Assembly: GCA_903906695.1 (NCBI GenBank)
Contig: CAIVLG010000209.1
Coordinates: 1 to 42,537, forward strand
DNA from: an uncultured beta proteobacterium
GTDB lineage: Bacteria > Pseudomonadota > Gammaproteobacteria > Burkholderiales > Burkholderiaceae_C
DNA: 42,537 nt
Direction of reading: 5' to 3'
Shown: positions 15,257-23,509 of the stretch, in pieces
Numbering within the stretch: position 1 is the stretch's first letter
How the letters are laid out: each line of letters opens with the position of its first letter
The notes under the pieces: generated by a model
What the model saw: the letters and a program-made list of their open reading frames with translations, nothing else
Told to the model about the DNA's origin: nothing
Database searches by the model: none
Translations under genes and position numbers: made by a program

Positions 15257-16233
15257 AAATTGATTTCGACTGGAAGCCGCTGGCGCTGGTGCCTGTGTTG
15301 GCTTTTGGCGTGCTTCCGTTCATCGGTTCGGGCTCAACCTGGCTGACGCTGACAGTGGCCGGACTCGCGATGGGCATGATCATCTTCATTATTGCCTCGG
15401 GCCTGACGCTGATTTTCGGTCTGATGGATGTGCTCAATTTTGGCCATGGTGTTTTCATTGCGCTGGGCGCTTTTGTCGCAACCTCGGTGCTCGGTCTGAT
15501 GAGCGACTGGACCAGTTCGGCCGAGCTCTGGCACAACCTGCTGGCGGTGTTTGCGGCGATGCTGGTGGCGATGGCGGTATCGGGTTCAGTCGGTCTGGCG
15601 TTCGAGCGCTTCATCGTGCGCCCGGTCTATGGCCAGCACCTCAAGCAGATACTGATCACCATGGGCGGCATGATCATTGGCGAAGAAATGATCAAGGTGA
15701 TCTGGGGGCCGCAGCAGATTGCCTTGCCGCTGCCCGAGGGCCTTCGCGGCGCCGTTCTGCTGGGCGACTCGGCGATCGAGAAGTACCGTTTGCTGGCGGT
15801 GCTGGTGGGCGGTGCAGTGTTTGCGCTGCTGGCCTGGACGCTGAACCGAACCAAGATCGGCCTCTTGATCCGCGCCGGTGTGCAGGACCGTGAAATGGTC
15901 GAAGCGCTAGGTTACCGCATTCGGCGTCTGTTCGTCGGCGTCTTTGTGGTTGGCAGCGCGTTGGCTGGTCTGGGTGGCGTGATGTGGGGCCTGTACCAGC
16001 AAAACGTAGTGCCGCAAATGGGCGCTCAGGTCAATGTGCTGATCTTCATCGTCATCATCATCGGTGGACTTGGCTCCACCGGTGGCGCGCTGATGGGTGC
16101 CTTGCTGGTCGGTTTGATGGCCAACTACACCGGCTTTCTGCTGCCCAAGGTCGCGCTGTTTTCCAACATCGCTCTGATGGTGGCGATATTGCTCTGGCGC
16201 CCGCAGGGTGTCTACCCTGTGGCGAATCGATGA
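15253..16233 (+). CDS. Liv-type ABC transporter permease (LivH-like)
   Basis: The 326-residue polytopic membrane protein has about eight hydrophobic segments. The LivH signatures are ASGLTLIFGLMDVLNFGHG near residue 50 and the coupling-helix region LIRAGVQDREMVEALGYRIRR near 205. The segment IIIGGLGSTGGALMGALLVG near 270 is also typical. It forms half of the translocation channel with the LivM-like protein. The start overlaps the LivF-like gene by 4 bp. Its stop codon is followed almost at once by an intercistronic repeat. Confidence 0.94.
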   Translation: MKIDFDWKPLALVPVLAFGVLPFIGSGSTWLTLTVAGLAMGMIIFIIASGLTLIFGLMDVLNFGHGVFIALGAFVATSVLGLMSDWTSSAELWHNLLAVFAAMLVAMAVSGSVGLAFERFIVRPVYGQHLKQILITMGGMIIGEEMIKVIWGPQQIALPLPEGLRGAVLLGDSAIEKYRLLAVLVGGAVFALLAWTLNRTKIGLLIRAGVQDREMVEALGYRIRRLFVGVFVVGSALAGLGGVMWGLYQQNVVPQMGAQVNVLIFIVIIIGGLGSTGGALMGALLVGLMANYTGFLLPKVALFSNIALMVAILLWRPQGVYPVANR

Positions 16234-16237
16234 ATAT

Positions 16238-16393
16238 GTACCCCCACGCTCATCACTTCGTGTATTGGCTGTACAGACCTCAGCCGGAGGCTACGGCTCT
16301 TTGCCCCGTCCCACCCTGCGCAGGCAGGATGGGAGCCGCGGGTCTCAGCCCCGAGGGGGCTGGCCTCCCTTGGGGCGGCCCGGCGGGAGGCTG
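16238..16393 (+). repeat. Intercistronic repeat element, copy 1 (livH-livM gap)
   Basis: The 166-bp gap between the two permease genes is almost wholly occupied by this element. It opens with GTACCCCCACGCT, contains two internal inverted repeats (CAGCCGGAGGCTACGGCTC and one around the CTGCGCAG core), and closes with CCGAGGGGGCTGG then CTTGGGGCGGCCCGGCG. The two ends match the element between hpnD and hpnE in the same order, also with the direction of transcription. No protein is encoded: the frame of the permease reads through it only upstream of the proper start. Confidence 0.65.
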
Positions 16394-16399
16394 TCCACT

Positions 16400-17467
16400 A
16401 TGTTGACCCGATTGTTGTCCAACGACTTTCCACGCAGTCGCGTGCTGGCGGTCCTGCTGGTGTTGGTGCTACTGGCGCTGGCCGCAACGCCTTTCATCTT
16501 CCCCGGCGTCAAGGCGCTCAATGTGGCGGCCAAGGTGTTGGTCTTCATTGTGCTGGTCGCGAGTTTTGATTTGTTGCTCGGCTTTACCGGCATCGTCAGT
16601 TTTGCGCACACCATGTTCTTCGGCATCGGCGCTTACGGCATTGCGGTCGCCACCACGCGCCTGGGCCCCACCTGGGAGGCGCTGGCCATCGGGCTGCTTG
16701 GATCGCTGGTGCTCTCCTTATTGCTGGCCCTGCTGGTCGGCTTGTTTTCGCTGCGTGTGCGGGCGATATTTTTCGCCATGATCACGCTCGCCGTGGCCTC
16801 TGCCTTCCTGACGCTGGCGTCTCAGCTGTCGGACATTACGGGTGGCGAGGATGGTCTCACGTTCAAGTTACCCGAGCTCTTGTCGCCTTCTTTTGAACTC
16901 ATGGAGCGACCCTTTCTGGGCGTCACGCTCGACGGCCGGCTGATCTGCTACTACCTCTTGTTTGTCGTCGCATTGCTGCTCTTCCTGACGATGTTGCGGA
17001 TCGTCAATTCGCCTTTTGGTCGCGTCTTGCAGGCGATTCGCGAGAACGAGTTTCGGGCCGAGGCGATTGGTTATCGCGTGGTCATCTATCGCACGTTGTC
17101 AAGCGTTCTGTCGGCGCTTTTTGCCTGCCTTGCCGGCGCCATGCTGGCCCTGTGGCTGCGCTACAACGGGCCTGATACCTCGCTCTCGTTCGAGGTCATG
17201 ATGGACGTGCTGCTGATCGTCGTCATCGGCGGCATGGGAACGATTTACGGCGCGGTCATCGGCTCGGTGCTGTTCCTGGTGGCGCAAAGCTATCTGCAGG
17301 ATTTGCTGCGTCTGGGCAGCGAGGCGGCAAGCTCCTTGCCCTGGTTGTCGGCTCTGCTGTCGCCGGACCGCTGGCTGCTTTGGTTGGGCGTGCTCTTTGT
17401 TTTATCGGTTTATTACTTCCCCTCCGGCGTGGTGGGGCGCCTGCGTGCCGCAAGCGCGCAGGTGTAA
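16400..17467 (+). CDS. Liv-type ABC transporter permease (LivM-like)
   Basis: I begin this 355-residue permease at ATG 16400. The frame is open back to 16208 but those residues come from the repeat element. The N-terminus MLTRLLSNDFPRSR is followed by about eight to nine membrane segments and the LivM pattern FDLLLGFTGIVSFAHTMFFG near residue 55. The coupling-helix region QAIRENEFRAEAIGYRV is near 212 and VIGGMGTIYGAVIGSV near 275. It completes the channel with the LivH-like subunit. The GGGAGG eight bases upstream, at the end of the repeat, could serve as its ribosome site. Confidence 0.92.
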   Translation: MLTRLLSNDFPRSRVLAVLLVLVLLALAATPFIFPGVKALNVAAKVLVFIVLVASFDLLLGFTGIVSFAHTMFFGIGAYGIAVATTRLGPTWEALAIGLLGSLVLSLLLALLVGLFSLRVRAIFFAMITLAVASAFLTLASQLSDITGGEDGLTFKLPELLSPSFELMERPFLGVTLDGRLICYYLLFVVALLLFLTMLRIVNSPFGRVLQAIRENEFRAEAIGYRVVIYRTLSSVLSALFACLAGAMLALWLRYNGPDTSLSFEVMMDVLLIVVIGGMGTIYGAVIGSVLFLVAQSYLQDLLRLGSEAASSLPWLSALLSPDRWLLWLGVLFVLSVYYFPSGVVGRLRAASAQV

Positions 17468-17505
17468 ACACGTCATTTCGTCAACATCTATATCTGGAGA
17501 CAAGC

Positions 17506-19707
17506 ATGAAAATCAAATCTTACGGTCCAACCCGGTCCGCGCAAATGGCAAGTGCGCTGGTGCTGGGGGGCGTCGTGGTGCTGGGGGGCTGTGGTGGCAG
17601 CAGCTCACCGCCAGCGCCGAATGTGCTGCCGCCGGGCATTACCGAGCTTGGCGTGATCACCTACCCTGCAGTGGCGGTGGGCAGCGGTGCTAGCGCTGCA
17701 ACTCAGGATTTATTGACTGCAGGCCTGGGCCGCACCGGTCTGGGCGCCGCAGCTGCTCCAGCCTACGCCGACCCCTTGAACCCCACGGCACTCGAACTGC
17801 GCCGCAACGCCGTCTATGCCAACTACCGCGCCATTCTGGATTTCAGCGCCAATGGTGGTTACGGCAGCCTGTTTGGGCCGAATGTTGACATTGCCGGCAA
17901 CATCACAAGCAGCGAAGGCCTGATTCCCGGCCAGGAATACGTGGCGGCGCTGGACGATGGGACGGGCCGCAAGCGCGTTGCCATTGCGGTGCAGATTCCG
18001 GACAGCTTCAACCGGCTGGCGCCGTGCCTGGTGCTTGGGCCTTCATCGGGTTCGCGCGGCGTTTATGGCGCCGTCGGCACGGCCGGCGAGTGGGGCTTGA
18101 AGCATGGTTGTGCCGTGGCTCTGACCGACGCCGGCAAAGGCGTTGGCCTGTATGACATGATGGACGACAGCGTCAACAAGATGGATGGCACGCGCGCCAC
18201 CCGTGCCAGCGCGGGCGCGCTGAATTTCTTCGCCGCGAACATCACCGACGCCGCGCGTAGCGCTTACAACGCACTGTTTCCGAACCGCCTGGCGCTCAAG
18301 CAAGTGCACTCGCAGCTTAACCCCGAGAAGGATTGGGGCAGCGACACCCTGGCCTCGGCCAGCTACGCGCTGTATGCCATGAACCAGCGCTACGGCAGCA
18401 GCGATTCTCCGACACCGTTCACGGCGGCCAACACCATCATCATTGCCGGATCGGCGTCCAATGGAGGCGCCTCCGTTCTGCATGCGGCTGAGCAGGACAG
18501 CAGCGGTCTGATCAAGGGCGTGGTTGCCGCCGAGCCGGTGACGCAACTGGGCAGCACGGCCGGCTTTGGCGTCATGCTCGGCGGCGTGCCGGTCGCTGGT
18601 TATGGCAAGTCGCTTGCGGATATGGTGACTTGGGCCAACCTGTACCAACCGTGTGCCGCGTTGGCCGCTCCCGCGGTCATGGCCGAGACCTCGATTTTCA
18701 ACTATATGTCATTGACCGGCATGAACGCACGCGCAGCGACACGCTGCGACGCTCTTGCCGCCAAGGGTCTGGTGACCGGTTCCGACACGGCGGCGCGCTC
18801 GCTGGATGCGCTGAACAAGTTGCGCGGCTTTGGCTGGACCACCGACAGCGACCAGATGCACAACGCTCACTACGCCCTGGGCAACGCGCCGATCCTGGCG
18901 ATGATGTACCCGGTCGGCTATGGCCGCTTCCCGGTCACCGACAACGTCTGCAACACCAGCCTGGCGCAAGTCGACGCGACCGGTACGCCCGTTGCTGTCA
19001 ATGCAGCGACCAAAGCGCAGAGTTTTGCAGTGGCCAATGGCACTGCCAATGGCACACCGGCCAGCGTCGTCTACAACGATTCCGTGGGCGGCGCCAAAGC
19101 CTGGCAGTTCGCGGTGTCTGTGTCCACCGGCGTCGCAGATTTTGGCCTGGATAACGCTTTGTGCCAACGTGCCCTGGTGACTGGTGTTGATTCCGTGACC
19201 GGTGTTGCCCTTAGCGCCAGTACCACGCCCACGCTGGCCCAGAGCACGGCGGTGCGCGCTGGCATGGTCGAAGTTCAGATCACCGCTAACCTGCGCGCCG
19301 TGCCGACCATCATTGTGGCCGGTCGCAGCGATGCGCTGGTACCGGTGAACAACAATGCACGCGCTTATGTGGCCAAGAACAAGGTGGTAGAGGGAGCATC
19401 CAGCAAGGTCAGCTACATCGAGGTCACCAATGCCCAGCATTTCGACACCTTTATCCCGTTCTCTGGTTTTGACACCCGTTTCGTCCCCTTGCACATCTAC
19501 TTTGTGCGCTCCATGGACGCGATGTATGCCTACCTGAAGAGCGGTACTGCGCTGCCACCGAGCCAGGTGGTGCGCACGACACCGCGTGGCGGCGTTCCAG
19601 GCCTGGCACCAGCGATCACGGCAGTCAACGTGCCCGCCATCAGTGCTGCACCAGCTACGGCCAACCAGATCGGCTTCTCCGGCACCTCCATCAACGTGCC
19701 GAACTAA
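17506..19707 (+). CDS. D-(-)-3-hydroxybutyrate oligomer hydrolase (lipoprotein)
   Basis: This 733-residue exported protein begins at ATG 17506 with CTGGAGA upstream; the open frame extends further 5' but only across the permease end. A lipoprotein signal ends in VVLGGCGGSS, so it is probably lipid-anchored. The body matches the 3HB-oligomer hydrolase family, with the nucleophile S318 in the SASNG box, equivalent to the family's S-V-S-N-G. It should release 3-hydroxybutyrate from short PHB oligomers in the periplasm or at the surface. It follows the importer by 38 bp, so the released acids may be what is imported. A paired Asp and a late His (NAQHFDTF) fit the remaining triad. Confidence 0.87.
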   Translation: MKIKSYGPTRSAQMASALVLGGVVVLGGCGGSSSPPAPNVLPPGITELGVITYPAVAVGSGASAATQDLLTAGLGRTGLGAAAAPAYADPLNPTALELRRNAVYANYRAILDFSANGGYGSLFGPNVDIAGNITSSEGLIPGQEYVAALDDGTGRKRVAIAVQIPDSFNRLAPCLVLGPSSGSRGVYGAVGTAGEWGLKHGCAVALTDAGKGVGLYDMMDDSVNKMDGTRATRASAGALNFFAANITDAARSAYNALFPNRLALKQVHSQLNPEKDWGSDTLASASYALYAMNQRYGSSDSPTPFTAANTIIIAGSASNGGASVLHAAEQDSSGLIKGVVAAEPVTQLGSTAGFGVMLGGVPVAGYGKSLADMVTWANLYQPCAALAAPAVMAETSIFNYMSLTGMNARAATRCDALAAKGLVTGSDTAARSLDALNKLRGFGWTTDSDQMHNAHYALGNAPILAMMYPVGYGRFPVTDNVCNTSLAQVDATGTPVAVNAATKAQSFAVANGTANGTPASVVYNDSVGGAKAWQFAVSVSTGVADFGLDNALCQRALVTGVDSVTGVALSASTTPTLAQSTAVRAGMVEVQITANLRAVPTIIVAGRSDALVPVNNNARAYVAKNKVVEGASSKVSYIEVTNAQHFDTFIPFSGFDTRFVPLHIYFVRSMDAMYAYLKSGTALPPSQVVRTTPRGGVPGLAPAITAVNVPAISAAPATANQIGFSGTSINVPN

Positions 19708-19777
19708 AGCCAGAAGCAGTGCACGGCGGACGGCTCGATGCCGCGCCGTGCTGCCACCCACCAGGGAAAGCGTCGCC

Positions 19778-20668
19778 ATGTTAATGACATCCCACTATGT
19801 GACTTGCGCCGACCGCGAGATTCATTACACCGAATGGGGCGCCGGGCAGCGGCCTTGTGTGATCGCCTGGCATGGCCTGGCGCGCACCGGGCGCGACATG
19901 GACGAGCTGGCTGAGCACCTGAGCGAGCGTGGTTACCGCGTGATCTGTCCGGACACCATCGGGCGCGGCTTGAGTCAATGGAGCCCGCTGCCCGAGCAGG
20001 AATACTGCCTGGCCTTCTATGCCCGCATCGCAGCCGAGTTGTTTGAGCGCCTGGGCATTGACGAGGCGCACTGGGTCGGCACCTCGATGGGCGGCTCGAT
20101 TGGCACCGTCTGCGCCTCGGGACTGACCGTGCCGCACATGAAGCAGCGCATCCTGAGCCTGACCCTTAACGACAACGCGCCGCAATTGGCCGACGTCGCC
20201 ATCACGCGCATTCGCGCCTACGCCGGCCGTCCGCCGGCGTTTGCCACGATGCTCGAGCTCGAAGCCTTTTTCCGTCAGGTCTACAAGCCTTACGGCTGGC
20301 TCAGCGACGCACAGTGGCGACGCCTGACGGAGACTTCGACGCGCCGCTTGAATGATGGCCGCGTCACACCGCACTACGACCCGGCCATGGTGCAGCAATT
20401 CATCAGCCATCCTGATGACTATTCGATCTGGGAACACTATGACGCGATCACGATCCCGGTGCTGTGTTTGCATGGCGCCGAATCCGACCTGCTACTGCCT
20501 GAGACGCTGACGGCGATGCACAGTCGCGGCCCGGGTGCCAAGGGCTTGCTGCAAGTGGCCGAGATTGCCGGCTGCGGTCATGCCCCGGCCCTCAATGTTC
20601 CCGATCAGCTTGGCCGGCTTGCATCCTTTTTGAACTCCTTGCACGGCGGCTCGAAGTCCACCCGGTGA
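19778..20668 (+). CDS. Alpha/beta hydrolase
   Basis: The protein has 296 residues starting at ATG 19778 (AGGGAAAG upstream); a second ATG lies two codons on. It has the alpha/beta hydrolase fold: oxyanion region WHGLARTGRDMD, nucleophile elbow GTSMGGSIG with S103, an acid near GAESDLLLP and the catalytic His in GCGHAPAL. There is no signal peptide, so it acts in the cytoplasm. It lies 70 bp after the oligomer hydrolase in the same direction and may cleave imported esters or dimers; that role is positional inference. Substrate specificity cannot be read from the motifs. Confidence 0.9.
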   Translation: MLMTSHYVTCADREIHYTEWGAGQRPCVIAWHGLARTGRDMDELAEHLSERGYRVICPDTIGRGLSQWSPLPEQEYCLAFYARIAAELFERLGIDEAHWVGTSMGGSIGTVCASGLTVPHMKQRILSLTLNDNAPQLADVAITRIRAYAGRPPAFATMLELEAFFRQVYKPYGWLSDAQWRRLTETSTRRLNDGRVTPHYDPAMVQQFISHPDDYSIWEHYDAITIPVLCLHGAESDLLLPETLTAMHSRGPGAKGLLQVAEIAGCGHAPALNVPDQLGRLASFLNSLHGGSKSTR

Positions 20669-20713
20669 CACAGTGTTTCTCGTGGTCGGATCGAAGATTA
20701 CCAAGACAGAGAC

Positions 20714-23509
20714 ATGAATTTGAGCATCTTCCGGTGGCGTTCGCTGAAGACCCGAATGGTCAGGTTCACGTTGATCATCTTCGTGCTCAGCGTCTGGCTT
20801 CTGGCGATCTACCTCAACAACATCTTGCGTCAGGACATGCAGAAGCTGCTCGGCGATCAGCAGCTGTCGGCCGCAACCTTTGTCGCCAGCGACCTCAATG
20901 ACGAGTTGGAAAGCCGACTGCGGGCACTGAAAACGCTGGCCGATGAAATGAGTCCGGCGCTTCTTGATCGCAAGGACGAGCTGCAGAATGTGCTCGAAGG
21001 GCGCACGTTTCTGCAGGACTTGTTCAATTTCGGCGTTATTGTGGTTGATGTCGAGGGCAGGGTAGTTGCCGATGTTCCGCTTTGGCGCGGGCGAACCGGC
21101 CTCAATTTGATCGACCGGGATGACGTATTGATGGCGCTCAAACAGGGAAGGTCAGGCGTAGGCCGGCCGGTGCTGGACAAGAAATCGGGGCTTCCTTTGG
21201 TCAGCATGGCAGCGCCGATTCGGGGCTCACAAGGCAAGATTGTCGGCGCTGTGGCGGGCTTGACCCAGCTAGGGGAACCCAGTTTCATGGACCATGTTTC
21301 AAGACACGGTTATGGCAAGCGCGGCGATGTTCTGGTGGCCTCACGCCAGCACCGGATCATCATCACCGGGTCGGACCAGCGGCGCGTGATGGAACAATTT
21401 ACGGCGCCGGGCATAGACCCGATGGTCGACCAACGTGTGGCGGGAATACAGAGCACAGAAGTCTTTGTCAATCCGCACGGTGTCGAAGTGCTGAGTTCAG
21501 CCCGGGCCGTGCCCGCCGCCGACTGGTTTGTCGAGATCTCGCTGCCAACCGAAGAAGCCTTTTCCCCGATCCGCAATGTACAGCGGCGCTTGCTACTGGC
21601 GGCACTGCTGCTGACGCTGGTGGCTGGTGCGGCGAGCTGGTGGATGGTGCGACGCGAACTCGCGCCCATGCTGGAAGCGGTGCAGGCGCTGGCTCTGAAG
21701 CGAGTGCCAAACCAGCGCCGACAGCTGCTGCCGATCCGGCGCGATGACGAGCTTGGCGAGTTGCTGGGCGCCTTCAATGCCCTGACGGCGAGACTTGATC
21801 AGCGCGAAGCCCTGTTCCGGCAGATTCTGGATACATCGACGGTCGCGATCTTTGTGGTCGATACGCAGGGACGCATCACGCAGGCCAATCGGCGCATGGC
21901 AGAGATGTTTGGCTATTCAAGCAGGGACCTGGTGGGACGCGAATACGTCGAGATGGTGCAGCCGGGCGAGCGCAAGGAGGCGCGGGAAAAGATGCTGGCC
22001 TTGTTGGCCAGCGCAATTGCCGACGTGAATCTGGACCGGCTTTACTGGCGTGCCGACCAGACCGAGTTTTGGGGCCACCTGAGCGGCAAACGGTTTGTCG
22101 ACGCTGACGGGCTGGACAAGGGTTTGATCGGTGTGATTGCCGATATCAGCGAGCGTAAGGAGGCTGAAGAGCGCTTGAAGCAGCGTGACAACAGGCTTAG
22201 CACGATCATCGAGAACTTTCCGGGTGCCATTTCGATGATTGACTCTGAAATGCGCCTGGTCACTTATAACCAGCAGTTCAAACGCCTGCTGGCTTTCCCC
22301 GATGCTCTGTTCGATCAACCTGATCTGGGTCTGGAGCACATCTTCCGTTTCAACGCACAGCGCGGTGAGTACGGTCCCGGCGATGTGGAGCAGCAGGTCA
22401 ACGAACGGCTGGAGCGCGCCCGCAAATTCGAACCGCACGGGTTCGAGCGCGTGCGACCCGATGGAACGGTACTGGAGATTCAGGGTCTGGTGGTTCCGGG
22501 CGGCGGCTTCGTCACTGTCTATCTGGACGTCACCGAGCGCAAGCGTCAGGAGGAGGCGATCCGTCGATCAGAAGTCAGTTTGCGGCGTTTCCGCGTTGCA
22601 ATGGACGCAACCGAGGACGCGATCTATATTGTCGATCGTGCCAGCATGCGCTTTGTTGACGTCAATGCCAGCGCGAGCCGCATGCTCGGATTGACACGCG
22701 ATGAGATCATGGAAAGTGGGCCTGAAGGCGTGCTCCAAATGTCGCGCGAGGAACTCGCGGCCATCTACGACACGCTGATCGCCGAAGGCGGTGCCGCGGC
22801 ACCGGTTGAAGCGCTGCGCAAACGCAGGAATGGCGCACAGGCGTGGATCGAAATTCGACGCCACGCAAAACAATTCGACGAAGGCTGGATGATTGTCACC
22901 GTGGCGCGCGACATCACCGAACGCAAGCGTATGGAGGACCAGGTGCGCCAGCTGGCCTTCTACGATCCTCTGACCGAATTGCCTAATCGGCGCCTGCTGA
23001 ACGACCGATTGAGACAGTCCATCGCGGCCAGCAAGCGCAGCGGCTGCTGCGGCGCGCTGATGTTTCTTGATCTGGACAACTTCAAGGCGCTCAATGACAG
23101 GCACGGTCACGGCGCCGGTGATTTTCTCTTGATCGAGGTCGCCCAGAGACTGAAAAAATGTGTTCGTCAAATCGATACCGTGGCGCGTCTGGGCGGTGAC
23201 GAGTTTGTGGTGGTCGTCGGCGACCTGAGCACTGACAGGGCTGAATCAACGCTGCAGGCCAGAGGCATTGCAGAGAAAATCAGTGTCTCGCTGGCCGAAC
23301 CCTACGTCTTGCTCATGGACCAGCAGGATGCAGTGACCAGGACGATCGAACATCACTGCAGCGCAAGCATTGGGGCGGTCGTGTTCTTCGACGCCGATGG
23401 CAGTCAGGAGGACTTCTTCAAATGGGCCGACACCGCCATGTACCAGGCCAAGGCAGCGGGCAGCAGTCTGATACGGTTCTGGGATTCTGAAGCTGCCAAC
23501 TTTCAATAG
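20714..23509 (+). CDS. dCache-HAMP-PAS(x3)-GGDEF diguanylate cyclase
   Basis: The protein has 931 residues. Membrane helix 1 lies near 18-38, a periplasmic double-Cache sensor at about 40-290, and helix 2 at about 292-315. A HAMP linker leads to three PAS-type domains (about 365-485, 490-615, 620-740). The C-terminal GGDEF domain has the intact RLGGDEF site and an inhibitory RQID motif five residues before it. It should make c-di-GMP in response to a small periplasmic ligand. No EAL domain is present. Its last seven bases overlap the end of the opposing GGDEF-EAL gene. It follows the hydrolase by 45 bp, so read-through from the importer operon is possible. Confidence 0.92.
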   Translation: MNLSIFRWRSLKTRMVRFTLIIFVLSVWLLAIYLNNILRQDMQKLLGDQQLSAATFVASDLNDELESRLRALKTLADEMSPALLDRKDELQNVLEGRTFLQDLFNFGVIVVDVEGRVVADVPLWRGRTGLNLIDRDDVLMALKQGRSGVGRPVLDKKSGLPLVSMAAPIRGSQGKIVGAVAGLTQLGEPSFMDHVSRHGYGKRGDVLVASRQHRIIITGSDQRRVMEQFTAPGIDPMVDQRVAGIQSTEVFVNPHGVEVLSSARAVPAADWFVEISLPTEEAFSPIRNVQRRLLLAALLLTLVAGAASWWMVRRELAPMLEAVQALALKRVPNQRRQLLPIRRDDELGELLGAFNALTARLDQREALFRQILDTSTVAIFVVDTQGRITQANRRMAEMFGYSSRDLVGREYVEMVQPGERKEAREKMLALLASAIADVNLDRLYWRADQTEFWGHLSGKRFVDADGLDKGLIGVIADISERKEAEERLKQRDNRLSTIIENFPGAISMIDSEMRLVTYNQQFKRLLAFPDALFDQPDLGLEHIFRFNAQRGEYGPGDVEQQVNERLERARKFEPHGFERVRPDGTVLEIQGLVVPGGGFVTVYLDVTERKRQEEAIRRSEVSLRRFRVAMDATEDAIYIVDRASMRFVDVNASASRMLGLTRDEIMESGPEGVLQMSREELAAIYDTLIAEGGAAAPVEALRKRRNGAQAWIEIRRHAKQFDEGWMIVTVARDITERKRMEDQVRQLAFYDPLTELPNRRLLNDRLRQSIAASKRSGCCGALMFLDLDNFKALNDRHGHGAGDFLLIEVAQRLKKCVRQIDTVARLGGDEFVVVVGDLSTDRAESTLQARGIAEKISVSLAEPYVLLMDQQDAVTRTIEHHCSASIGAVVFFDADGSQEDFFKWADTAMYQAKAAGSSLIRFWDSEAANFQ

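Noticed and set aside
16208..16399. Upstream extension of the LivM-like permease
   Set aside because: The extra 64 codons read through the intercistronic repeat and have no membrane-protein character; ATG 16400 fits the family start.
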